A DNA stretch of 64,000 nucleotides, from the NCBI GenBank assembly GCA_902805475.1, contig CADCSX010000005.1, positions 1,127,501 to 1,191,500 on the forward strand, written 5' to 3'. The position numbers and the translations under genes are program-made. Each line of letters begins with the position of its first letter. The stretch's first letter is position 1. Under the pieces are notes generated by a model. That model had not been told where the DNA came from and did not search any database. It saw only the letters and a program-made list of their open reading frames with translations. Positions 34,857-47,189 of the stretch are shown here, piece by piece. Source of the DNA: Entonaema liquescens (taxonomy: Eukaryota > Ascomycota > Sordariomycetes > Xylariales > Xylariaceae).

Positions 34857-36794
34857 CGTGATATGTTACAGCTGCCGAAGCTGCTCGCATGAGAGTAAAC
34901 GACCACGCCTAGGGAGCTATATCGAACTTGGAATAGGTTGGATAGATCGGATCAGATACTGCAGTCGTCGTTCGCATGAGTATGCATCATGCTATGGTTT
35001 GAAGCTATGGTTGAATAGGATAGAGCAGGAGAAGTTTGCAAGAGCATCGAAGTCGGCCTGCGACGGACACTATACCAGGAAGCCATTCTTCAGCGATGAC
35101 GCCGTGCTCCCTTGCACCTCGCCTCATCGCGCCCCGCCCTGCCCAGGTCTGGAAGGCGACTGCCATCGCAGAGGCTGCGAAGCGCGTGAGACTCGATAAT
35201 GACGAAAGGGGGGGTTGGAGGGGTCTCATCACGTAAGTAATCCCATGCGATCTATGAGAGGTTCTGGCGCGTCTGACCAGGCTATCGCGCAAGGCTGGTG
35301 GAATTCCAATGTCTCAGCCACGCGCCGGGCTGCGATCACCTAAAGCTGGTGGGCGATCGCATTCCCGCGGGGGCGGGATCAGGTGGTGGGAAGGGAGTCG
35401 CCGCTGACATTTGAAGCAGTTTAATTTTACATATGTAGAGACGAGGGTCCTAGAGGTGAGTATATGGCATGGTTAGACAATATTCTGCTACCACGGAGGA
35501 AGAGAGGAGAGCCGTGGCGCGTAATAGAGACTATTTCCTGCGACGAGCACATACGTTTAGCCCCATGAGGCTTTCCATTTAGAATGTCGCGTTTAATGTA
35601 AGGCTAAGGCGGTCTGTCGAGCCAGCAGCTTCACGTAATCTGTAATTCCTGAAAATTTGATGATACAATAAAAGGCGGGATAGAAAAGAAATGATGGTGG
35701 TTAGCCTTTGATACTATAACCTCATTACTTTAGCCCTCATTGCTTATCTCAAAGTATAGCCTCGCCGAAGATTGCTTTAAGACGGAACGCTGGTTCTCGT
35801 TTTTTTTTAAGATAATTAATCCCACGTTTGATGAGAAGCTTGATGACTTACACACGCCTATTTTCGAAGCCTCGCCTAAGCAAACGCTAGTATTTGCTTT
35901 AAGTGTCGATTCAATTACTTAATTGTCTTGATCAAGGTGACCCTATTAGAGTTTACTCAAGTGTCTATGCTGTCTCAGTAGAATGAAATGAGATAGTCCT
36001 ACATAATTACGATATTGTACAGCATCGCTTTATTTAGCCATTGGGAGTTCGATAAAGACAAATTAGATAGATATATAAAGATTGAATACCCGAAATGAAA
36101 TTTTATTGACTTTCCAAATCTTTCAACTTGGACTAAATTGATCCCCTTACATTGAGTAGGTGATATGAAGTAAGACATCTACCAGCACTAGCTGTTCGAG
36201 GATGCCGTAGCCTTGTCAGCCACATTTAAAGAGACAAAAATGGCTTTGATTATGAAATCGAGAGGCTTGAGTGAGGACGGAAATCTTGCATACTTAACCC
36301 TAACTCGAAATATTTCGTGTGGCTCGGATCTCAAACCTTATACTCGCCACAACGATAGAACACCTTTGATACTTAAAGTGGCACAAGAGCGTAAATGCCT
36401 CTCTCTCTCTCACATGTCAATGGGATGGGAGTATTGCTCAAGTGTAAAAAACTGCTTTACACCTTATCTTAATCCGGCTTATTGTGATGCAAGACGCCAG
36501 CCCGATTCATTTACAGGGGTACTAGAGTGTGGATATCATGATAGTGGCATAAGCGGGCGTTGTCCAACGTTCTAGATTCCGATGGATTTCTCACCGGAAG
36601 GCAACCATGCAAACCGGGGGGGAGGGGGGGGGAAGCATCATCCCCTATCCGGTTTTTTTTTTGTTGGGCCCCCGAACCCATAATTCATTATCTAGACCGC
36701 ACCTACCGTCTGCCACAGTTAGCTTAATACCTTTTGTTTGTTGAAACTTAATAGTGATGCCTTCTCGGTGACAACGACCAAGTTTTCCACAAAA
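34857..36794. promoter_or_regulatory. Divergent intergenic region AXL2/EFM6
   Basis: 1.9 kb. It contains an imperfect hairpin near 35330-35363 (TGCGATCACC .. GGTGGGCGATCGCA) and a G-rich tract at 36615-36632 followed by a T run, close upstream of EFM6. The frame at 36240-36575 has an ATG but no recognisable family features. Confidence 0.5.
36615..36632 (+). repeat. G tract (18 bases, one A)
   Basis: Eight G, one A and nine G, flanked by AAACCGG (36611-36617) and CCGGTTT (36649-36655), which can pair, then by a T run. It could form a quadruplex and is also a sequencing hazard. It lies about 165 bases before the EFM6 start codon. Confidence 0.8.
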
Positions 36795-37754
36795 ATGTCG
36801 CCGCCTCAACGCACGCCTTCTCCTGAGTTCTCGCCCTTGGCTATCGGCGAGGACCTCGCGCCGCTCCCGGCGTACAAGGCCGCCGGCACCACCGCGACCG
36901 ATTTCACGGGACTCCTCGCCGAGCCGCTGCGGCTGCACGAGGACCTAGCCTCCGGGTGCGGTGGGCAGACTTGGCCCGCGGGCATGGTGCTCGCCAAGCA
37001 CATGCTCCGACACCACCGGGAAGATATGCGGGACTCGCGGATGTAAGTGCGGGATTTTTAATCTGACGTTCCCCTTTCTTTTTGCAATTTGTTGCTGTTT
37101 CCTGGTGATTGCGGATCTGCCTAGGCGCCCGGTTCCTAACACGCGCTTCTTCTCGGCCATCCAGATTAGAACTCGGAGCCGGAGGCGGATTGGTGGGCTT
37201 GGCGGTTGCCAAGGGGTGCGCCGTCGGGAACCCGCTTTACATCACGGATCAGCTGGAGATGTACTCCTTGATGGAACACAACATCAGTTTGAACGGTCTC
37301 GAGGGCCGAGTGAAAGCTGCTATTCTAAACTGGTCAGTCTGTCTCCGATATCCTCCCCATCTGTCTGTTCTATGCGTCGTTCTCATCTGCATTTTCCTTG
37401 GGCTTATGCACCACGAGGACGCATACGTACATCTATACTAACATATATGTCGCTTCTACACTCCAGGGCGAGCCTCTCCCGCAGGACATTGCCGTCTTTA
37501 AGCCAGACGTAATCCTCGCGGCTGACTGCGTCTACTTCGAACCTGCTTTCCCGCTGCTCTTAGCCACGCTGTCAGATCTTCTGAAACTATGCCCCTCGGC
37601 CACCATCTACTTCTGCTTCAAGAAGAGGAGACGTGCCGACATGCAGTTCCTCAAGAAAGCGCAGAAGCTATTCCGAGTAACCGAGGTCCCGGATGAGGAT
37701 CGCCCGGTTTTTAGTAGAGAGGGACTTTTCCTCTACACTTTCCAGGCTGCGTAA
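36795..37754 (+). CDS. EFM6: Efm6/METTL21-type protein-lysine N-methyltransferase
   Basis: Yeast Efm6 methylates a lysine of elongation factor eEF1A. Exon 1 is 36795-37042 (GTAAGT donor), exon 2 starts at 37165, exon 3 is 37467-37754. The first junction creates ILELGAGGGLVGLAVA, the SAM-binding motif I. Exon 3 begins GEPLPQDIAVFKPDVILAADCVYFEP, the family's D-x-x-Y region, and continues LYFCFKKRRRADMQF-like (here IYFCFKKRRRADMQF) and RPVFSREGLFLYTF. Second intron: the expected donor GTCAGT at 37333 leaves the exons out of phase by one base. The weak donor GTCTGT at 37337 keeps the frame and inserts one Ser (NWS|GEPLP). Either the weak donor is used or one G is missing in the GGG at 37466-37468. 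About 235 aa. Confidence 0.88.
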
Positions 37755-40700
37755 GGGAGACACAGATACGCTCGCGGCTTCAATCGCCCCTCTAATCATT
37801 GATGAATTCGGGTATTTTCGGCGTACGCTGGTTTCACATCTTGAGATTCCTGCATGTGGTCGGCGATGCAAATCAAATCCTGTTTGCTCCCGAGGGAGAT
37901 AGTGTGACGTCTATCACTCTGATGCTTAGATTAAGTTGAGACGGGAACCTGCAGACGTGCAGCCTCTGTTACAGAGACGTCAATGTTAGACTGAAAAGCA
38001 CATTAAGGTAACCCCATCGCTATCAGCGAGTTCGGACGTACCCTGAATTCATAAATTTTCACTGGCACCTAGATACTTAGACAACTCTGACATCATACAT
38101 TCTCCATGCATACGCCCGTAGTTCTGTGCTCTGATGATTCGAGTTGATAGTTTGCCTTGCCTGTGACTGTACTAGTATCGTGTAGCTCGGCGGAGAATAC
38201 AGAGCAACTCCCCGCAACTTATATTTTACGTAAGGTAACTATAGCTTATCGTAGATCTTATTATATAGGTCGCATCTAGGCTGAAAAGATTTTTGAAGCT
38301 GTACCCATAGGCCCGGCACTTACCGACGGAGAAGCTTGGCAACAGTTTAAGTCGACAACTGCTATCATTATGCAGATACTTGCAAAATTTTCAGAAAGAA
38401 AATTTAAGCGTCTGAGTGATCGATTTTATTCCTATTGGAGCGGCTGGGGTTACTAACGCAGGAGAATCGGAAGAACTTGCGACTACTGGCTTTCTTGCGC
38501 CAATAGTGGGCTTGTTCGGTGGTGGCAAATGCATTAGCGGTAGAATTTGGTGTCCATAACAGCCTGCTTTGATGTTCTTAATAAGCCCATTTATTAATCA
38601 CAGCAGATATGCAATTCGGGTCGATCTTGGGATTCATGGATGCCACACAAAAAGTTGTGATCCTCGATCGACTATTCATTCTCCAATGAATATAGAAAAT
38701 GACGTGTAAAGAAAACTACACCACATCTAGATAACCGATATGGCGCAGGAAAATAGGCTCAGTAGCCTATGTCATAGTGTCTAGACGATTCTTCACTTTG
38801 TCTAGTCTGTGTAGGAACTGAAAGAGAGAAGCGGAGAAGGGACGCGTAACGAAAAAGCAGACTGGTTGATAAGCCAATAGTAAACGGCGATGGCACTGAT
38901 GAGCCAGTAGAGATAGCGGCTCTTATTATCTTACTCCAACGCCATGTGTAAGATAAACTCAAGGTTGGCACCGAAACTTAAAACTTTGAATCATCCTGAC
39001 GTTTTAGTTAATAATAGGCGAAGTCAGGAAAACAATACCCATTCTATATCGTAAATAACGCAGCCGAGGCCATTTCGCCTGCGACGACATGAACACTACT
39101 CGCGTCGCAAACAAGTAGTCTGTCGGCTCCGAGGGAAGGGTTGTTGGGTGGCACAAAGGCCGTCCATGTGAAAGAATTCTAAAACCTTTACCCCTTACTG
39201 GTTTCCCGTGTCTTGGTCTCGAATATAGACTCGATTACTCTTGATTCTATACCCACAAAGCCGCAAGGTAGATAGCTTGCATGGTGGATGCAAGCGGCCG
39301 AAAAGCTACGATCAGCAGCGGCAGAAAGGGGGGCCAATGCCGACATTCGGGTATCCGCAGCGTGGAGAAATTTGACGACTACATAGTAGAAGCGGTGAAA
39401 CTGACACACATATCCATGCGGAGGACCCGGGCAATAGGGAACTTGAACAAAGACTAAAGGTGTGGACATGTGGGATGGACAAAGACCGGATGCCGTGGCA
39501 TTGTCTACTAGCATCCACACCTCCAACAATTAGCAGTTGAACTAGAATCGAATCTTGATCCTCCAGTACCAATTGGCATCGGACCGAGCCTCATAACGGG
39601 AACAGTTGTACTTATTATGTACCAACCGGTACGAAAACGGCTCGATGTTTTGAGGCGTTGGTCCACTGGTCCGACGAACAAATAGCGAAAACCCGTTAGC
39701 TAATGGATACTTCGGGAGGCGAAGGACGGAGGGAAGAGGGGAGAAAGAGGCTGTCTAGAAGCCTATGGTGTGGAGCGTAGAGAAACGCCGGCGTGAGGAG
39801 ATTCAGCCCTCTTAAGCACGCCAACGTGGACGTGGTCCGACGTGGAGACATGTCTGCATGTCTACATGTCTACATGTGAACTTGCAGTTTGTAAGGATCA
39901 ATAGTGTAATTCGGTTGGTAAAAAAAAAAAAAGTTGGTAGCACTGGTAGCAGTGGAAAGACGATCGTTCTAAGCCGGGTCTCGCACTAAAATGAGTGATT
40001 AAAACTAAAAACTCGCTTTTTGCAAGGGGCCGCAGTAATTCTATTGGTTCGTTTCTTGATGGCACAAGCTAACGTCAGCGGTACCTTGCATGAATGGTGA
40101 GGTATCAATCAGGTACGCCCCAGTAAATAGCCCTAGGCCCCCTAGCTGACCCGTGCTGACAACCCTCCATTAGCTTCATTAGCCACGTTGAATCCGCTCC
40201 GATCCAGAGTAGCTGATTGGATAGATTGTTCCAAAGGGGAGAAAGAGCATCTGGGAAACCCCCAGTCAACGGGATGTTTTAACGTGACCCAACCAATCAG
40301 AATGAATTGTCTTTAAGTCAGTGTGTCCGTCAGGTACAGCTAGTGTACATCAGGCAGGAACCCTGCTCTGATTTTGTTCTTGCTTTTTTGTTCCCTGTTG
40401 TCTTTTTTTACGTCCCCCTTGTCTTTCGTTGCGGCCTCCACGAGATGTTTCTCCCTCTCCCCTGCTAAATAAATATCTCCCCTTACATTCCTTTCACCTT
40501 GGTCAATTTTTGGTTTCTCCCCCAACTCTTCCACGCAAACACAACATCACTCATTCTATTCCAGGAGCAGTGCTCACTGAATACGTTCCTTCCTGGTACA
40601 GCTGCTTCGACACACTCATTCTTGAAGGAAGAGACTCGGATCCGATACTACCCAATCATTACCTGCGAATTATATAACAACACGAGGACAACAAGTTCTT

Positions 40701-40823
40701 TTTTAAGCAAACTTGACAACGCTTTTTGAAGATATATCCCTTCGGCTGGATCCCCTGATTTACATCGCATAACCTCGATTCTGTCTTATTGAGCACATAT
40801 CACAGTAGTTAGCATCATCCAAT
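37755..40823. other. Intergenic region, 3.1 kb
   Basis: Largely AT-rich. It contains an ACATGTCTGCATGTCTACATGTCTACATG-like tandem near 39845-39880 (CTACATGT unit), an A run near 39919-39932, and pyrimidine-rich promoter sequence at 40390-40560 before the secreted-protein gene. The - strand frames at 39188-39572 lack gene character. Confidence 0.5.
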
Positions 40824-41666
40824 ATGAAGTCTGCAACTTTCGCCGCTGCCATTTTGGCCTCAGTTGCCGTTGCCCAACCCCATGGACACAACCGCCACCA
40901 CCATGAGAAGCGAGAACTAGTTACTGAGTGGGAGACCGTCTGGGAAACGGCTACTGTCATCATTGATGAAGACTCCACTCAGACATTTCCTCCTTCTCCT
41001 AAGGAGACAAGCTCAGACACTCCAGTCCAGTTCTTTGAGACACCTGCCTCCAGCCCCAGTGCTGTTGAGACCCCTAAGGTTGAGACTCCCAAGGTTGAGC
41101 CCTCGACGCCAACTACTATTGTCAGCATTGCTCAGGCTACCTACCAGGCCCCGTCTCCTCCGGCCCCTACAAGCACGTCTGAGGCAGCTCCTTCTCAGCA
41201 GACTACGGAAACTCCTGCAGCATCACCTACTAGCACCTACGTTGCTGCGCCCCCGGCATCTTCAAGCAGCTCCGGTGGCAGCTCTGGCGGCAGCACGGGT
41301 AGCGACGGAATCCCGTACGGCAAGAAGTTCGACGGCGAAATCACATATTACAACGCTGCCCTAGGTGCTTGTGGTTACGAAGATGAAGGAAAGGACGACT
41401 CTGAGAACATCGTCGCTATCCCGAAGCAGTTCTGGGACAATATCAGCACGGCGACCAGCTACGGCATCAACCAGCCGGCGCACCCGCTTTGCGACAAGAC
41501 GATCACAATCACCACCTCCAACGGCAAGACAACCAAGGCTAAGATTCGTGACCGCTGCGACGGCTGCGTCAACCTCGCCATCGATGTCACTCCCCACACC
41601 TTCCTTGACCTGTTCGACTCCTTGGACGGTGGTCGCCTTGAGTGCTCCTGGACTATTGACGAGTAA
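40824..41666 (+). CDS. Secreted double-psi beta-barrel (RlpA/Asp f 7-like) protein
   Basis: Single-exon 280-aa secreted protein. Signal peptide is about residues 1-17 (MKSATFAAAILASVAVA). A His-rich stretch and a KR site (HHHEKR) that could be a Kex2-type cleavage site follow. A Ser/Thr/Pro-rich linker contains short VETPK repeats. The C-terminal ~110 residues form a DPBB domain: ITYYNAALGACGYED, HPLCDKTITI, KIRDRCDGCVNLAIDVTP, GRLECSW. The paired cysteines and the RDRCxGC..DVTP core match the barwin/expansin-like family that includes the Aspergillus allergen Asp f 7 and riboflavin-aldehyde-forming-enzyme-like proteins. It probably acts at or in the cell wall; no enzymatic activity can be assigned. 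A CT-rich leader suggests strong expression. Confidence 0.9.
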   Translation: MKSATFAAAILASVAVAQPHGHNRHHHEKRELVTEWETVWETATVIIDEDSTQTFPPSPKETSSDTPVQFFETPASSPSAVETPKVETPKVEPSTPTTIVSIAQATYQAPSPPAPTSTSEAAPSQQTTETPAASPTSTYVAAPPASSSSSGGSSGGSTGSDGIPYGKKFDGEITYYNAALGACGYEDEGKDDSENIVAIPKQFWDNISTATSYGINQPAHPLCDKTITITTSNGKTTKAKIRDRCDGCVNLAIDVTPHTFLDLFDSLDGGRLECSWTIDE

Positions 41667-44317
41667 ACATGAAACATTCGTTTACGCATTTCCCTGTCTT
41701 TAGTTGTCGCGCAACGGGAGATACCAGGCATCAGCCAAAATTTTCTGTTTCTTGGGGTTTCTCGCGCGGCGAAAAGCACACGGATGGGTTCCTTGACGAC
41801 GAACGGGCACTAAAAAAGGCCTTGATGATATTATTTTCTAAATTGGTGGCGTCCTTTTCGACGCTGCTGACAATTATACCAAGGGATTATGCCAAAGGGA
41901 AAAGCGTTGGGCGCTTATTACCGGGGTTGGCTGGCGGGTGTAAACAAGCACCTCGAGGAGTTATACACACACTTTGGTACCTTCTTTTTTTATAAAAGCT
42001 TCAGTCTATATCGAGGACGGATGCTTGGGCTTGGATATATAGACTTTGATTCTTCTGTACATATTTACAGATTTGGATAGAGATGATCTGTTAGGATCAG
42101 GAATGGAAAAGGATTTACCAATCTAAACTTCAGTTCTACATTTGTTTTCTTCAGTGTGGTTTCGAATTCGTGACTTGATAAAGTGCTCACCTAGGTACTA
42201 TGTAGACGAACGTCCGTAACGTCAATCAAAGCTTGGACTTTGTGTGTATGTATCGAAATGGCCTCCACGATGATGCGTGCTTTTTTCACGATTGTACCGA
42301 GTGCTTGGGTCGTGCCAAGTACTCCCCAGTGGGGAGATATTGAATCTCGTATACGATTACATGTGTGCCCACTCATACCCACATGAGGTACGTACTGTGT
42401 TTGCTTACATAAGGTAACTTATACGTACGGAACTACATGTCAACCAACATCACGACGTCAACAATTAGTGATGCCATTAGGTACCATCATCCATCGATTA
42501 TGTATTTTTACTATGGTACATTATCACACTCAAGGCCTCCTTTAATACTTAAAATCATATGGAGGTTATCATATCCATTCTCCCCAGACCCTCGCCCAGA
42601 CACGGGCACGCACGGCCGCGCTCCCGTCCCTTGGTATAATTATTCAATTTCGGGTTCGTGGCGCAGCACTCGGAGATTGGATGTATTGACTTGATGTCTA
42701 TGCCCTCCTCCGTAAGTAGGGTATGTCTATGTCCATCTGTATTATATAGGTGATAGGTGGTTAGGTATACGACTGGGGCTTTGACCCTTTAACGTACATG
42801 TAGCCTATGTGAATAACTTGCTGTTAACCCGGCCTCTGATAATGAGGACTATGAGGACTTTGGATTATGTTGGAGACTGCACTACGGTAAGTTCATATAA
42901 CTAGGTAGTTAGAGAAATTTCATACGTACCTAAATAATTAAGGCAGTCAATTTTTTTTATTTTTCTTTTTATCCTTTTCTTTTTTAATAACACAAGTTTT
43001 GAGGCACCAATGGTGACGAAGTAGAATCAAGTAAACATGGCATATGAGAAGTGTAGATAAGAACTAGAATAACTATCTGGGTACACAGGTATGTAGGATA
43101 AAATAGGAAGGGAAAAGTCGGTTTTTTCTTATTTTATTTATTTATTTGGTTGTCTATTTGAAGATTTCACCTTTTGAACATCATCGGTTGATGCTGAAGG
43201 ATATGTATGTAGAAAGCACGTAACAAGCACATATACGGTGTGGAGCTTGCAGCATTATCATTCTGTAGATTTCAAGTCTTTTGGTTTTTGCTTAATATCA
43301 TAGTTCCTTAATATACGCCCAGGTAGGAAATATATGAAGGGTGTCTGGGTATCAAGTTATCAAGTTGTAAACAGGAATTATTTTGTTGCACGCAGGCATG
43401 AGAAGAAAAATTATGACCGTAATTAACAATCCGTAGGGTCGAATCTACAGGTACTCCAAGGCAAGTCGTCGACCTTGAAATATATCACGGTGGGCAACGC
43501 TCTTTTTTTTTTTTATTAGTTTTTTGTCACGATGTGCATTTTACAAAGGACTACTGGGTAAATAAAATAAATAGAAAGGAGCGTGTCATGTATTGTCTAT
43601 TACGAATTGAAAAAAAGACCAAAAAATTGCTCGTAGGGGATTGTAGCGATTTCTCGAACGTGCCGTCTGCATCGACTTGAAGTCGAGTATTAGAAGTCAC
43701 ATTTGCGTTTGAGTCAGTCGGCTGCAGCCCCTCGAGCTTGACCACTACACCATATGGGATATGGTGTAGTGGTCGTTGCAAGTTCGGTTGCTACCTGAAT
43801 TTATAAGTCAATGTCCAAGGCAACCGGAAAAAACTGCAGGCTGCTGCTTGTACATATGTACCGAGGGGTTTGCCCTTATTGAACTGAGTACCTAAACTAC
43901 CATTACTCTAGGCTCCTCAGATTCGAGGGGTTCTTTGCGTGCCCAAAACTAACCAAGGTAAATACCAAAGTGCATCTAGCCAGGTGCAGGCCGCAGGATG
44001 GCAGTCTAAAAAACGAAGCATAGTACTATAGAAAGAACCTCAGTATTTAACCAATAATAATTAAATATATTTCAAGATAAGCTTACTTTTATTTGTATTT
44101 ATAATAATATCTCCATCAATTCTACCTCTGTTGCCCGTTTCTATGCGTCGGATAGACGAATACGCCAACATAAAAAGACGTCCCTAGAGATACTCTATGG
44201 CGACCTCGATGGGTATCCTCGAGGATTCTAACGGTTAGTCTTTTCATGCCCTCTATATCTGCTACCATTCTACTAATACCTAATCCAAGCTCGGACGCCG
44301 TAAAGCCAAGAAATATT
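41667..44317. other. Intergenic region, 2.65 kb
   Basis: AT-rich with several T runs (about 42948-42990, 43503-43516). It holds a perfect 16-bp hairpin (43740-43774). No gene seen. Confidence 0.55.
43740..43774. repeat. Perfect 16-bp inverted repeat, GGG loop, tRNA-5'-end-like arms
   Basis: GACCACTACACCATAT and ATATGGTGTAGTGGTC pair perfectly around GGG. The arm contains TGGTGTAGTGG, which fits the Pol III A-box consensus and resembles the 5' part of a fungal tRNA-Glu. No matching T-arm or acceptor stem is found on either side, so this is not a complete tRNA. It may be a fused pair of tRNA 5' fragments or a tRNA-derived repeat. Confidence 0.7.
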
Positions 44318-46764
44318 TCATCGACCTAAACTTAGTAGTCCCTCAATGTACCTCTTCGTGTCTACTCCAATACCTTGGGCGAGCCGACTAGCTCCATCCG
44401 CCCAACCGCCTCCTTCTGCGTACGAGCTACTTAACCCCCTAAGCCTCGTATGCTCGCCCGCCCGGCGGATAAGAAAGATCTCTTTGCTAACCTTACCCCT
44501 AGATCGGATGCTCTTGGGGCGATCTCGAGAGTCGACACTATCCGTCGATTCGCTATGCCGCAGGCTAGGATCCTTACTCGCCTCTGAGGACTCTGGCGGT
44601 GGTATGGGAGTGCGGGCGCCGTCCTTCTCCATTATGCGCGTCCACACGATCCACCAGCCACGACTTGTCTTACAAGTACGTTCCAATTCAGACGAGTCAT
44701 TTGACGTTAATATGTATGTGTTGAGTATTTGATTATGGGTATTTACCGCTTCTGCCCGAGTCCAGACCGGTTGCGTATTTTGTACCACCTGACTCGGCGA
44801 CGGTATACTGGGGATAGTGGAGTGGACCGTCATGGCTTCTGGATCCCATATAAGGTCGAAAATATGAGAGCCTACCGGCCCAATGTCCGGCCTTCCAGGG
44901 CGATAGGCCGTGGACGTCGCCAAGGGTTTTCGAAGTGGCGCAAGCTGATAATGCAGTGACCTATACAACTCGCCCCATGCTAATGAGTCTGTCCTATTTC
45001 GAAATAGGAATGTATAAATGAACGGCTTGTTCACATACGCTACTATGCGCACCTTCTGTGATTTGTTAGAATCTTGGTTGTCAAATTGGGAAGCCGCTTC
45101 TGGAGACCCCTGACCGGGCTCCGTAGTAGATCGTTCACGGTCTTGGTTTCCGAAATCTCGTGTTATCTCAGCTTCGGGGCGTTTTGCATTTTCAAGCTCC
45201 ACAGTGAGAGTTCGAAGTAATATTCTAGAGTTATACTCGACGTCTTCGGATGGACCCTCATCAGATTGCTCTATATTCTCGTCATGCTCGATATGGCCAG
45301 CTTCCTCGATGTTGCCAAGAAGTCCTATAAGATAATGACCTGAGTTCGTGTTTATAGCCTTTGGTGGGCGATGCAGATCGCCATGTGTTTTGTCCCCAGA
45401 TGTTTCTCCAGGCGCCACTCCATCTTGCTCCGTACTTTCTCTCCCGCTAGTGCCGCCTAGTGTCCAGTGTGTACCATATCCCATTCTAAGATAGTTCATA
45501 AAACGATTAACCCCACCTCCATCACCTGCTTCTTCGGCGGCTTTTGGCGTTTCTGGATCTGGTTCTTTGGTATCTGTAGATTTCCCTTCTGCACTCTGAA
45601 TACTTGAACTAGTTGGGTTGCTGCCCTCTGGAACGTTCGCAGGCTTTCCATCGGTATTTTTAGTGTTTGTCGTGGTTGATTTCTTAGGTTTCTTGGCTTG
45701 GCGTGTCGAAGATGGGCTATCTCTAACCCCATACGCATCTTCCCCCCACATATAGAGGTCTTCCATCCAGTAGGTAACATCGCGTACTGATTTCCTTGAT
45801 AAAGCTCCCACACCTAGGAAAATAGCGCCATCCTCCGCACCTGGCTCTTCTCCGATACCGAGCCACTTCGGAGCCGATTCTTCAACCCCTTTAAAATCCT
45901 CGCCCACATCAGGCTCCGAGGGGCCGAACTTGGATACGATCAAGTCAATTAGGCCTTCGGTTCTATCGACAAACCCCTCGAGGACTTCTCTTTCGCCGCT
46001 TCCGCGTTCCTCCTCTCCAACACCGACGCCAAGTTCTCCACAAGCAGCAATCTTGATGCCGCCAAAAATGCTCGTTGTAGGATTACCATGCAACAAGACG
46101 TCCCACGTAGATAAAAACAGATCCCAGTATCGACCTAATATACTAACAAACTTCGACCGTCTTGACCGAACGAATAAAGCACTTAAAGACGCAGCATGAT
46201 GTAGCAAAAAGATTGAATGGGCGCGAAGGAGGTCTTGCATTAGCAGAGCAGCTGGCTTAAGTTCACGAGACGAATATTCAACGTTTTCAGACATATCGTC
46301 TTTTTGATCCGAAGAGGGGGCACCGAGTCTTGGTGGTAGGGGTAACTTGGTCAAGTCAATAGACTAAGGGATATCAGCTTCTATCCTAGGCCAAAAAGGG
46401 TTTGTTTGCCTACAGCTAATATCCACCAGCCGGGTTCTAACTCATGCAGTACAACGCGGCTCTTCTCAGTCTCTATGGTATCTACGGGCTGGCCATCCGC
46501 AAACCCACGGCTGAACTCGACCATGCCTTGCGCCAGGCCAATCTGCCTCAACCGCTCGTTTCGTTCATCTTGGGAAATACTGTCGGTAGGTTTGCCACGG
46601 GAGCGGTGTCGTCGTTTCTTAAACTGGGTATTTACGGAGGCGTAGTAGACGATCTGATCATCCATGGTTTCATCGGTAGTGCCCAGGGAAGGATTAAAGA
46701 TTACCAGGAAGCCCAGCTGGGCTGGCACGATGGTCGCAGGAGGGGGAGAAGTAGAGGTCGCCAT
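44318..46764 (-). CDS. CCZ1: Vacuolar fusion protein Ccz1-like
   Basis: Ccz1 with Mon1 forms the exchange factor for the Rab7 homologue Ypt7 at late endosomes, vacuoles and autophagosomes. Exon 1 is 46764-46414 and exon 2 is 46363-44318 (50-nt intron, GTAGGC..TTAG), 798 aa. Exon 1 holds the longin-type start typical of the family: LGFLVIFNPSLGTTDETMDDQIVYY and RLRQIGLAQGMVEFSRGFA. The junction gives WWILA|SIDLTKLPLPP. The middle is a low-complexity, Ser/Thr/acidic segment (about 45400-45720). The C-terminal part has longin-like patches (KPFIYTFLFRNRTDSLAWGELYRSLHYQL, in pieces) and ends with RYIEGLLSLGR. An A/T/G heptamer repeat lies just upstream. Confidence 0.88.
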
Positions 46765-47189
46765 TGCGAAGTCGGTTGTGTTATGTTATAACATCAGAAG
46801 ATGAATGATGTCTGTCAAGGTGCAATACCGCGAAGACGGCCATAGCAGATCAACATTACACGAGTAGGAATGGAAGAATGGGTAAGACAACCCCAATTAA
46901 AGATTAAAGATTGAAGGTTGAAAGTTGAAAGTTGAAGCGTTGAAGTTAGATAGCGGAACCAACCGCGTGGGTAAACTTCAGCTTAGCGTCCTCATTAGCG
47001 CAAAGTTCAAGTTACATTTGTGGGGGTTAGACGTAATTAGTGCCCCTCTAAAATGCTATGTAAGTCGAACTTTGATTGGCTGAAAGTAACTAACCGCAAC
47101 TACGAAGATACCGGCCGGATGTATCGGTCCTAATCCTACGACGACCCTGAATTATCTAACTTAAGGTAATTCCCATTCTTACACAAATC
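46765..47189. promoter_or_regulatory. CCZ1 upstream region
   Basis: Between the end of the SDR gene and the start of CCZ1, both on the - strand. It contains the heptamer repeat at 46896-46945. No gene. Confidence 0.5.
46896..46945 (+). repeat. Degenerate heptamer tandem repeat (about 7 units)
   Basis: Successive units ATTAAAG, ATTAAAG, ATTGAAG, GTTGAAA, GTTGAAA, GTTGAAG and, after one C, GTTGAAG. It lies about 130-180 bases upstream of the CCZ1 start codon. Confidence 0.85.

Noticed and set aside
36240..36575. Possible small + strand gene upstream of EFM6
   Set aside because: Has an ATG and about 111 codons, but no signal peptide, motif or splice support. Cannot be separated from a chance frame.
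38280..38560. Fragments resembling a decayed protein (ALTDGEAWQQFKST.., GLFGGGKC..)
   Set aside because: The frames are broken within short distances and I could not connect them to any family.
39188..39572. Two overlapping - strand frames of about 90-110 codons
   Set aside because: No good start context, no recognisable domain, and the region is otherwise AT-rich spacer.
43560..43774. Complete tRNA gene on the - strand
   Set aside because: The A-box is good, but no pairing D-stem, no consistent T-arm (only GTTCGAG with unpaired flanks) and no acceptor-stem partner were found.
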